In this document: piece by piece, positions 1-6,008 of the stretch
Numbering within the stretch: the first letter of the stretch is position 1
Layout of the letters: every line of letters starts with the position of its first letter
Assembly (NCBI GenBank): GCA_016866415.1
Contig: VGML01000098.1
Coordinates: forward strand, 1-7,863
Length of the DNA stretch: 7,863 nt
From: Bacteroidota bacterium
Lineage (GTDB): Bacteria > Bacteroidota > Bacteroidia > Flavobacteriales_D > Crocinitomicaceae
Direction: 5' to 3'
Made by a program: the position numbers and the translations under genes
Notes under the pieces: generated by a model
Seen by the model: the letters and a program-made list of their open reading frames with translations, nothing else
The model's database searches: none
What the model was told of the DNA's origin: nothing

Positions 1-1575
1 TAATTTAAATCTATAATCAGTTGCACATCCTACACTTCCACAATAAACATTGGATCCCATTGTCGGCACAAGTGCATTACAATAACCTGTGAGTTGAGAT
101 TGTTTAGAAAGGAAAATACTATTGATTGGACCCCAAGGTTGCCAAACTCCGTTAACGAATACTCTGCATGTGACATTGTAGGAAGTTTCATATTTTACAG
201 CACTTGCTGATGGTATTTGCGATAATTTAAAGCCCGAACTTACAGATTGAAAAATGTCATTAATTGCACCACTTGTCACAGAATACTCATAATTGGTTGC
301 ATAAATAACTGAATTCACATAAATATTCGTAGCACAAGATTCAATTGTCGGGTTTGAGATAAATGCTGGTCTCAATTCGGTTGTTGGGGAGCAAGTTGTC
401 GAAACATTGCAAGCAGAGCCCCAGTCACTCCATGTCCCATTCATCAATACCCTTACTGACATATTATACGTTTTACAGTATTGCACACCTGGAAACTTTC
501 TTAATGTAATCCCATTATATGAAGTTAGATTCGTAACCGTATCTAAAATTGTGGTTGCACCATCTACAATTCGAAACCGATATCCTTGCGCCCCTGAAAT
601 TGGAAGAGCATGAATTGTATCTTGCTGTAAATAATTTACAGTTGTTCCACAGTCATTGTTGGAAATTACAGTTGTTGGTACTTTGAGTTTTACAAAACAC
701 TGATTTCCCGCAGGACCAAAAGGATCAGTAGTCACTTGTCGTGTACTAACAAGCACATCGTATTGTAAACCAACTAATGGGTGAGGGGCTGGTAATTCTA
801 ATAGTTTAAAGGAATTAGTGGTTTTAACTAAATCGGTTACAGAGCCGTATCCAGGAGCTGAGATTGAAAATTGATATTGATATGTTCCTGCCACTACGTC
901 GCAATAAATATTTGTTGATGATGTTGCCACATTAGAATTATTACACCAGGCCGTTGTTAATTGCGTCAACGGTAAATCAGGCGTACTAATATCACAATAA
1001 GGCCCATAAGCACTCCATGTTGAAGTTGATGCATCAAAGTAAGCAACTCTTATCCTGTATGTTGTTGAATATTGAATTATACCTGTCAACCACGAAAAAC
1101 GGAATTCATAAGCGGATCTTCCGGGATTTGCTTGAGCTCCTGCATAAGCATCATAGACATCAACAGGAGTTTCATCTGTTAACCTTACTTCAAATCGATG
1201 TCCACACATTCGATTAACGTTGGTAGTAATTGAGGATCCCATACCAGCAACAGTTGTATTACATAAGGTGGAGTTTATTTGAAGTGTATTCGATGGGGTT
1301 GTAACTTGACATTGCGATCCATAAGCGCTCCAACTTGTTCCATTATACCATGAAACAGCTATTTTATATGTGGTTCCATAATCAATTCCACATCCTGACA
1401 TCCATGTAAAACGAAAATTATATTTTGATCTGGAAGGGTAAATTAGATTTGCAGCAACACCGTCGTACACTCCAACAAGGGTATTGTTCATTTTCCTAAC
1501 CTCAAATCGGTGACCTTGACCAAGATTGGCAGTGCAGGTGATATTTGAACCTATGTTGGAAAGGGTTCCCGGACA
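1..1575 (-). repeat. six degenerate ~100-residue protein repeats
   Basis: Translated repeats begin at residues 28, 132, 238, 336, 441 and 526 (the last is cut by the window edge). Repeats 1 and 2 are the closest pair, sharing a G-H-R-F-E-V-R strand, a V-Y-D motif, a P-x-R-S-x-Y segment and an S-A-Y-G-x-x-C end. Repeat 3 is the most diverged and lacks the Trp near its end. The repeats are visible mainly at protein level. The DNA has drifted, so this is an old expansion and not a recent tandem duplication. Confidence 0.7.
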
Positions 1576-1656
1576 AAATGAAGCTGCAAGCTGAGTAGTT
1601 TGCCCTTGCGCATTGTATAATACCATGAATACTAAAAAGAATAAAAGAGCTTTCAC
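1..1656 (-). CDS. large secreted repeat surface protein (N-terminal part, runs off the left edge)
   Basis: The frame stays open for 552 codons from a GTG at 1656 to the window edge, with no stop. The start gives a signal peptide: MKALLFFLVFMVLYNAQGQ, with one Lys, a hydrophobic core and a small-residue cleavage area near residues 17-19. The next in-frame ATG (1626) would lose this signal, so GTG is preferred. The mature part is a series of imperfect repeats of about 100 residues beginning at C28, C132, C238, C336, C441 and C526. Repeats typically start with a Cys-X-X-X segment, continue with an aromatic strand such as 'YxFR' or 'HRFEVR', then 'TYxIxV', and close with W-S-x-(Y/W)-G and often a second Cys. 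This looks like an all-beta, disulfide-stabilised Ig/Fn3-like fold, inferred rather than matched. Similar repeat proteins in Bacteroidota are exported by the type IX system through a C-terminal sorting domain, which would lie outside the window. The likely role is adhesion or surface coating; the function is unknown. Confidence 0.85.
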   Translation of the reverse strand, partial: MKALLFFLVFMVLYNAQGQTTQLAASFCPGTLSNIGSNITCTANLGQGHRFEVRKMNNTLVGVYDGVAANLIYPSRSKYNFRFTWMSGCGIDYGTTYKIAVSWYNGTSWSAYGSQCQVTTPSNTLQINSTLCNTTVAGMGSSITTNVNRMCGHRFEVRLTDETPVDVYDAYAGAQANPGRSAYEFRFSWLTGIIQYSTTYRIRVAYFDASTSTWSAYGPYCDISTPDLPLTQLTTAWCNNSNVATSSTNIYCDVVAGTYQYQFSISAPGYGSVTDLVKTTNSFKLLELPAPHPLVGLQYDVLVSTRQVTTDPFGPAGNQCFVKLKVPTTVISNNDCGTTVNYLQQDTIHALPISGAQGYRFRIVDGATTILDTVTNLTSYNGITLRKFPGVQYCKTYNMSVRVLMNGTWSDWGSACNVSTTCSPTTELRPAFISNPTIESCATNIYVNSVIYATNYEYSVTSGAINDIFQSVSSGFKLSQIPSASAVKYETSYNVTCRVFVNGVWQPWGPINSIFLSKQSQLTGYCNALVPTMGSNVYCGSVGCATDYRFKL

Positions 1657-1665
1657 AGTATGCTG

Positions 1666-1675
1666 TTTTTTTTTT
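1666..1675 (-). repeat. A10 homopolymer in the leader of the surface protein gene
   Basis: Ten consecutive T on the plus strand, read as A10 on the coding strand, end 9 bases before the GTG start at 1656. There is no Shine-Dalgarno sequence, so an A-rich leader may be what supports translation, as is common in Bacteroidota. A run of this length is also prone to slipped-strand length changes. The upstream frame through the tract is open but contains no ATG, GTG or TTG back to 1740, so a length change would alter leader spacing and not the reading frame. Confidence 0.5.
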
Positions 1676-1685
1676 AGATTGACTA

Positions 1686-1693
1686 TAAAGATA
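1686..1693 (-). promoter_or_regulatory. candidate -7 box for the surface protein gene
   Basis: The minus strand reads TATCTTTA, one mismatch from the Bacteroidota -7 consensus TAnnTTTG, about 29 bases before the GTG start. No convincing TTTG lies at the -33 spacing. In such AT-rich DNA a chance match is likely, so this is tentative. Confidence 0.2.
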
Positions 1694-1742
1694 ATAAAAT
1701 ATTTTATTAAAACTAATTTTAAATGAATTTCTTTAAGCCGAA

Positions 1743-2759
1743 TTATAGATTTGTAGGTCTTTTTGGGTAATATTCCGAGAAAAAAGTATGATGTAACCAT
1801 CCGCGATCTAGTTGTCCTGCGATTGTTCCACAGCCAGCATTTATCTCGAGCACTACGCAACCGTACTCAGAAATGCATAGGTCAGCGGCAATAATTGGTA
1901 AAGACGGATATGCTTTAGCAATTTTTTTTATTTCATCATTAACCAAATTCCAGTTCGGAAGTTGGAAATTAGCAAATTCGACTCCTGTTAATGGATGTTT
2001 TTCAAAAGTTTCTCCCTTATAGCTGAAAGCCTTTCCAAACAATCTTCCCGTTTCAACATTTACCAAAATGCTTAATGAACCTCCTTGCATCATGTGATCA
2101 ATAATTTTTCCAGTATTAAATTGAAATGATGCTCCAATTGGAGATGGCATACTTGAATTATAAAAAACATATCTTAAAGTACTGCAAAAATTATTTCCTT
2201 GAACATTTAAAACATCTTGATGATTTAACATAACCTCCTGAAAAATAGAATTATAATCATCTTTAATTTCTTCTTTTTTAATCAGTCTTATTCCTTCCCC
2301 TCCATTTGAAAATCTAGGTTTTAGAATTAATTCAGGTTCGACACCATTTGAATTATTTTTTATTGAATCTCCTAATAAAACGAGCGTATTTTTATCAAAG
2401 TAATAGGTTTTTGGGATTGAGATATTAGATTCAATCATTTTTTGATACATTTTGAGTTTATCAAAAGTCAATTCACTGCGCTTTATTTTGAATTTTTCGT
2501 AAACTGAATGTGTCAGACTTCTAGGAACAATTTTTCTCATTTCTTCAATATCTAAATTTGGATACAGATAACTAATTCTTGAATAAAATAAAAAATGTGA
2601 TATACGTCTCCTTACACTTAACTTATAACCATTAATCAAAAGTATTTGATTATAATAACGAACATACTTGAGCATTTCAACAAAAGTGATTAAAACACCC
2701 TTAAGTTTACTCCTTCTGTGAAGTCCTAAAAGAAAAAAATGTAGCTTTTTAAAGAGCAT
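1743..2759 (-). CDS. ATP-grasp ligase, resembling the sugar-transfer associated ATP-grasp family
   Basis: 338 residues. ATP-grasp enzymes use ATP to activate a carboxylate as an acyl phosphate and join it to an amine, hydroxyl or thiol. The visible signature is a nucleotide-binding strand and glycine-rich loop, L-K-P-R-F-S-N-G-G-E-G-I at residues 146-157 (K147 a likely ATP contact), and a C-terminal metal-binding strand with D293, E305 and N307 in V-L-E-I-N-A-G-C-G-T. The first ~90 residues are basic and rich in Arg, Lys and aromatics and carry no obvious signal peptide, so the enzyme is probably cytoplasmic. It is transcribed divergently from the exopolysaccharide operon, 96 bp away. Together with the family's habit of sitting beside sugar transferases, this suggests it modifies a polysaccharide precursor or an attached group. 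The substrate is unknown. Fold assignment is confident; subfamily is less so. Confidence 0.8.
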   Translation of the reverse strand: MLFKKLHFFLLGLHRRSKLKGVLITFVEMLKYVRYYNQILLINGYKLSVRRRISHFLFYSRISYLYPNLDIEEMRKIVPRSLTHSVYEKFKIKRSELTFDKLKMYQKMIESNISIPKTYYFDKNTLVLLGDSIKNNSNGVEPELILKPRFSNGGEGIRLIKKEEIKDDYNSIFQEVMLNHQDVLNVQGNNFCSTLRYVFYNSSMPSPIGASFQFNTGKIIDHMMQGGSLSILVNVETGRLFGKAFSYKGETFEKHPLTGVEFANFQLPNWNLVNDEIKKIAKAYPSLPIIAADLCISEYGCVVLEINAGCGTIAGQLDRGWLHHTFFSEYYPKRPTNL

Positions 2760-2770
2760 TTAATTAAATT

Positions 2771-2778
2771 CAAATTTA
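2771..2778 (-). promoter_or_regulatory. candidate -7 box for the ATP-grasp gene
   Basis: The minus strand reads TAAATTTG, an exact match to the Bacteroidota -7 consensus TAnnTTTG, ending 11 bases before the ATG at 2759. Transcripts would have a very short leader. The -33 TTTG is missing at the expected spacing; the nearest resemblance is TTTA 17 bases upstream. The box overlaps one arm of the 2774-2800 inverted repeat. Confidence 0.3.
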
Positions 2779-2800
2779 GTTTTTTTTAAAGAAACTAAAT
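2774..2800. promoter_or_regulatory. 9-bp inverted repeat between the divergent genes, possible operator
   Basis: ATTTAGTTT at 2774-2782 is matched by its perfect reverse complement AAACTAAAT at 2792-2800, with a 9-base A/T-rich centre. It lies between the two divergent starts and overlaps the candidate -7 box of the ATP-grasp gene. It could be a repressor site or a transcript hairpin. No regulator is encoded nearby. Confidence 0.35.
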
Positions 2801-2805
2801 GCTTT

Positions 2806-2836
2806 TTTGCAATACGATTCGAAATTCGTAAATTAG
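2806..2836 (+). promoter_or_regulatory. candidate promoter of the exopolysaccharide operon
   Basis: TTTG at 2806-2809 is followed after exactly 19 bases by TAAATTAG at 2829-2836, one mismatch from the Bacteroidota TTTG-N19-21-TAnnTTTG pattern. The start codon is 20 bases further on, so the leader would be short. An imperfect dyad, TACGA at 2813-2817 and TCGTA at 2826-2830, fills the spacer between the two boxes, where a bound repressor would block polymerase. The AT-rich background limits confidence. Confidence 0.3.
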
Positions 2837-2855
2837 CATTTGTCTTACTAATTGA

Positions 2856-3914
2856 ATGATTGAAAATAATTCTCATTTCGATTCAACAGAGCTTCTATCT
2901 GTTGATGATTTATTACAAAGTCTTCTTGACAAGATAGATTCTGATTTTTTACATACGGAAACATTAGAATTTATTAATCAATTCCAACTATCTCAAAATA
3001 TAAAAAGTAGTTCAAATCTATTTTTCGACTTAAACCATTTAGATCAAAATAAAGATATCAACGAATACCTTAGAATCGTTAATGAAAACATGTTAAATCA
3101 ATCCAAAAAATACTTTTTAGGATTGGTTAAAACAATAGAAGACATTAAGAAATCGAGTGTTTTCATAAAAACCCCAATTTTAAAATATTTATATATAGCT
3201 CACCTTTTCATTTTCAAAAGATTTTTACCAAAAGTTTTTATCTTTAAAAAAATTCCATTTATTAAGTCATTGAGAATCTGCTCTCAAGCAGAAATTATGG
3301 GGAGGTTACACTATTCTGGTTTTAGAATATTGCAGTTTGAAAAATTAGAAAATAACAATCTTCATTTTTTCCTTGTCACTAGAGATGCAGAACCAAAAAA
3401 GGAAAAAATTCAAGAGGGTTTATTTATTTATTTAAACAGAATTGGAAAAGATGGTAAATTATTCAAGGTTTTTAAAATTAGAACCATGCATCCTTATTCC
3501 GAATTCATCCATCAATATTTGATTCAAAACAATGGCTTCGACGGGAAAGGTAAGATTAAAAATGATTTTAGAACTTCAGGCTGGGGAAAGTTTCTGAGAC
3601 GAACCTGGATAGATGAATTACCTCAACTAATAAATGTTCTGAAAGGAGATATGAAAATTTTTGGAATACGTCCTGTAAGTGAAAGCTATTTTAATACGCT
3701 CGATCAAGCATATAAAAAGGAAAGAATTAAATTTAAACCTGGTTGTATTCCTCCATACCTCGTTTTGAGTGAAAATTCATCAAAAAATGAAGTGCTTAAC
3801 TCTGAAAAAGAATATATGAAAAAATGCATCGAAAATGAAACTTTTTGGCTCGACTTGAAGTACACATTTATATCTGTTTATAATATTCTTTTTAAAGGTA
3901 GGAGATCTTTGTAA
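2856..3914 (+). CDS. bacterial sugar transferase (undecaprenyl-phosphate sugar phosphotransferase type), initiating enzyme
   Basis: 352 residues. Enzymes of this superfamily transfer a sugar-1-phosphate from a nucleotide sugar to undecaprenyl phosphate, the first membrane step of polysaccharide assembly. The catalytic domain covers about residues 187-345. It has R195-I-G-K-D-G-K, the K-I-R-T-M segment at 207-211, F-L-R-R-T-W-I-D-E-L-P-Q-L at 246-258 with the D253-E254 dyad that is catalytic in PglC-like enzymes, and L-K-G-D-M ending in G-I-R-P at 262-273. Two things are unlike classical members. The usual re-entrant membrane helix just before the domain is missing; a hydrophobic, basic stretch at 107-140 may serve instead. 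The P-G-I-T-G-x-x-Q motif is replaced by K-P-G-C-I-P-P-Y at 294-301. A ~190-residue N-terminal extension of this sort recurs in Bacteroidota sugar transferases. First gene of the operon; its stop directly abuts the next ATG. Confidence 0.85.
   Translation: MIENNSHFDSTELLSVDDLLQSLLDKIDSDFLHTETLEFINQFQLSQNIKSSSNLFFDLNHLDQNKDINEYLRIVNENMLNQSKKYFLGLVKTIEDIKKSSVFIKTPILKYLYIAHLFIFKRFLPKVFIFKKIPFIKSLRICSQAEIMGRLHYSGFRILQFEKLENNNLHFFLVTRDAEPKKEKIQEGLFIYLNRIGKDGKLFKVFKIRTMHPYSEFIHQYLIQNNGFDGKGKIKNDFRTSGWGKFLRRTWIDELPQLINVLKGDMKIFGIRPVSESYFNTLDQAYKKERIKFKPGCIPPYLVLSENSSKNEVLNSEKEYMKKCIENETFWLDLKYTFISVYNILFKGRRSL
3900..3904 (+). promoter_or_regulatory. ribosome binding site of the export lipoprotein gene
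   Basis: AGGAG lies 10 bases before the ATG at 3915, inside the last codons of the sugar transferase gene. It is one of few recognisable Shine-Dalgarno sequences in the window. It supports the chosen start and translational coupling of the two genes. Confidence 0.4.
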
Positions 3915-4670
3915 ATGAAACTTTTTTCTATATTATTCTTAGTAATTCTTCTATTTTCTTGTGATAGTTCTAAAGAATTAATTTATTTCCAAGACAATTT
4001 CGAAGAAAAACCATCCTTGCATGCTAAATTTAATCTACTTATTAAAAAAAATGATATTTTAGAGATAAATATAATTACATCAAATCAAGAAGCAACCCTT
4101 TTATTTAGTCCTCAATATGATTCAAAAACAAGCAGTATTTCATATGCTTCTGGAGTTGCTGCGAAAGGAGGATATCTTGTTGATCAAAATGGAATGATTG
4201 AATTACCATATATAGGTAAAATTTCAGCAGAATTTAAGACTATTGAAGAGATTGAATTAATAATTCAGGATAAATTATCTGAATATTTAATTAAACCTCT
4301 TGTTAAAGTTCAATTAATTAACTTTAAGGTTACAGTTATTGGAGATGTTCGGTCTCCGGGAACATTTAATGTTCCAAATCATAAAATTTCATTAATTGAA
4401 GCAATTGGCATTGCGGGAGATTTAAATCTTACTGGCGCTCGAAAAATACAATTAATTCGAGAAACCTCCTCCGGAATAATTGACACAACTTTGGATTTAA
4501 CTTCAAAACAACTCTTTTCAAGTGAATTCTACTTTTTAAGACAAAATGATATCATCTATGTTCCACAGGGTCCAAGTAAGATAAGTTATTCAAATTTCAG
4601 ACAACTAATGCTACCAATATTATCCGGAGTTTCAATTGTCGTAAGCACCGTAGGTATTTTTCTTAAGTAG
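3915..4670 (+). CDS. wza: polysaccharide export outer-membrane lipoprotein (Wza-like, SLBB domain)
   Basis: 251 residues. Wza-type proteins form the outer-membrane channel through which capsule or exopolysaccharide leaves the cell. The N-terminus is a lipoprotein signal, MKLFSILFLVILLFSC, with the lipidated Cys at 16. A polysaccharide export domain follows at about residues 39-135, including the G-Y-L-V-D-x-x-G-x-I-x-L-P-Y-I-G-K-I strand pair at 86-102. One SLBB domain covers about 137-185, with V-I-G-D-V-R-S-P-G-T at 141-150. The C-terminal segment, about 229-249, is a hydrophobic helix, which in E. coli Wza forms the outer-membrane barrel in the oligomer. At 251 residues with a single SLBB domain it is shorter than E. 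coli Wza and is the compact form usual in Bacteroidota. Only two bases separate it from the wzc-like gene, its expected partner. The symbol is given by family. Confidence 0.88.
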   Translation: MKLFSILFLVILLFSCDSSKELIYFQDNFEEKPSLHAKFNLLIKKNDILEINIITSNQEATLLFSPQYDSKTSSISYASGVAAKGGYLVDQNGMIELPYIGKISAEFKTIEEIELIIQDKLSEYLIKPLVKVQLINFKVTVIGDVRSPGTFNVPNHKISLIEAIGIAGDLNLTGARKIQLIRETSSGIIDTTLDLTSKQLFSSEFYFLRQNDIIYVPQGPSKISYSNFRQLMLPILSGVSIVVSTVGIFLK

Positions 4671-4672
4671 TA

Positions 4673-5941
4673 ATGAATGAACTAAATGAAATATTGAATA
4701 AGAACGATTTGCCTGACAAAAATCTACGAGAAACTTTATTCAAGTATCTATCTTATTGGCATTTATTTCTAATTGCTGCAATTTTATCCATAGCCTCATC
4801 CTATTTATACATTCGTTATTCTGAACCGATATACGAAGCAAGTAATGTCATTTTAATAAAAAACAACGAAAAAGGTGGCGCAGGTATGACTGAAACATCT
4901 GCTTTCAGTGACCTAACCATTTTTGATCAAGGTGTTACAATTGAAAATGAGAAATCCATCCTGAGATCTCGCAATCTTATTAAAAGTGTTATTTTGGATC
5001 TTGGATTTCGTTCAGAATATTTCGCTCTTGGAAATATTTTTGGGTTTCAGAAAAGTAAACTTTATAAAAATAGCCCAATTGAAATTGAATATAAGTATGT
5101 TGATTCATTGGGATTCATCGATTATACTGATAAATTCATAATCAAAGTAAAGAATCAGAATTTTGTAAACATAGAAAACCAGGATGGTGATTTTCTAAAG
5201 GAAGTTCCATTAAATAAATGGTTCCAACAGAAAAAAGATGTTTGGATGAAAATCAAAACGACTAATAAGTTTTCTGATGGGGTAATTGGAAGGAAATATG
5301 AATATAACTTCAGGTCGTTAGAATCCGCTATTAGTAAATTTTATGGAGGCACGAAAGTAGAGCAGGAAGGAAATAACACAACCATTCTTAGAATTAGTTT
5401 CACTTCAAATTCAAAACAAAAAGCGGTCGATTTCTTAAACAAACTAGTAGAAAATTACAACAAGGATTGTATTGTTGATAAAACTATAATAGCTCAAAAT
5501 ACATCAAACTTTATCCAAAAAAGGATGATCGTTTTAAGTCAGGAATTAGATACGATTGAGGAAGATATTAAAGGATACAAAAAGTCAAACAAATTAGTTG
5601 ACTTGGAAAATGAAATGGAAGCTTCATTGAGTTATTCCAAGGATGTTAGAGGCAAATATATTGATGCGTCTACCCAAATGGAATTGTCTGAAATGATGCT
5701 TGATCATCTTCGAATAAACAACAAAATAGAAGATTTAATCCCCTCGAATTTGGGAATAACGGACAATAGAATTGAGTCTTCCATTAGCGAACATAATAAA
5801 CTCGTAATTGAACGAAATAAAGAACTGAAAACGACGACTGAAAAAAATCCAAAAATTGAAAATTTAACGAAGAACATTATCGAACTAAAAACAAGTATAA
5901 AATCAAGTATTGAAAACTTAATTCAATCTAAAAAAAGTTGA
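4673..5941 (+). CDS. N-terminal half of the Wzc-like protein (Wzz domain, coiled coil)
   Basis: 422 residues ending at a TGA just after the A7 run. A cytoplasmic N-terminus leads to a membrane helix at about residues 29-47. A Wzz-type chain-length domain follows, with Y54-E-A-S-x-V-I-L-I-K and an E91-N-E-K-S-I-L-R-S-R-N-L-I segment typical of the family. Residues from about 280 to 420 are charged and helix-forming and match the periplasmic coiled coil. As a stand-alone product it would lack the second membrane helix and the kinase. The last residue before the stop arises from the shifted frame. It starts two bases after the wza-like gene with no clear Shine-Dalgarno sequence, so translation is probably coupled. 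Confidence 0.8.
   Translation: MNELNEILNKNDLPDKNLRETLFKYLSYWHLFLIAAILSIASSYLYIRYSEPIYEASNVILIKNNEKGGAGMTETSAFSDLTIFDQGVTIENEKSILRSRNLIKSVILDLGFRSEYFALGNIFGFQKSKLYKNSPIEIEYKYVDSLGFIDYTDKFIIKVKNQNFVNIENQDGDFLKEVPLNKWFQQKKDVWMKIKTTNKFSDGVIGRKYEYNFRSLESAISKFYGGTKVEQEGNNTTILRISFTSNSKQKAVDFLNKLVENYNKDCIVDKTIIAQNTSNFIQKRMIVLSQELDTIEEDIKGYKKSNKLVDLENEMEASLSYSKDVRGKYIDASTQMELSEMMLDHLRINNKIEDLIPSNLGITDNRIESSISEHNKLVIERNKELKTTTEKNPKIENLTKNIIELKTSIKSSIENLIQSKKS
5930..5936 (+). other. A7 frameshift site in the wzc-like gene
   Basis: The upstream frame reads TCT AAA AAA AGT TGA across this run. Skipping one base (A6), or adding two, gives TCT AAA AAA GTT GAA and continues open into the kinase half. A programmed -1 shift at this run would enter a frame that stops within about 25 codons, so -1 recoding does not rescue the protein. 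Confidence 0.85.
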
Positions 5942-6008
5942 AACAGAAGAAAATCGTGTTGATCAGACACTTTCAAAAATTCCTGATTTCGAAAAAGGAT
6001 TAAGAGGT

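Noticed and set aside
407..613. 68-codon plus-strand ORF
   Set aside because: It lies antisense inside the continuously open repeat surface protein gene, and its translation has no recognisable features.
1017..1217. 66-codon plus-strand ORF
   Set aside because: Antisense shadow of the surface protein gene, whose conserved repeat motifs occupy the other strand.
1692..1709. 18-bp perfect palindrome TAATAAAATATTTTATTA between the ATP-grasp and surface protein genes
   Set aside because: It is made only of A and T, so it forms a weak hairpin with no U-tract. Such palindromes are expected by chance in this composition; neither terminator nor operator status can be supported.
5930..5936. Programmed -1 ribosomal frameshift at the A7 run
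   Set aside because: A -1 shift enters a frame that stops within about 25 codons; reaching the kinase needs +1 or -2. Transcript slippage remains possible but A7 is short for it.
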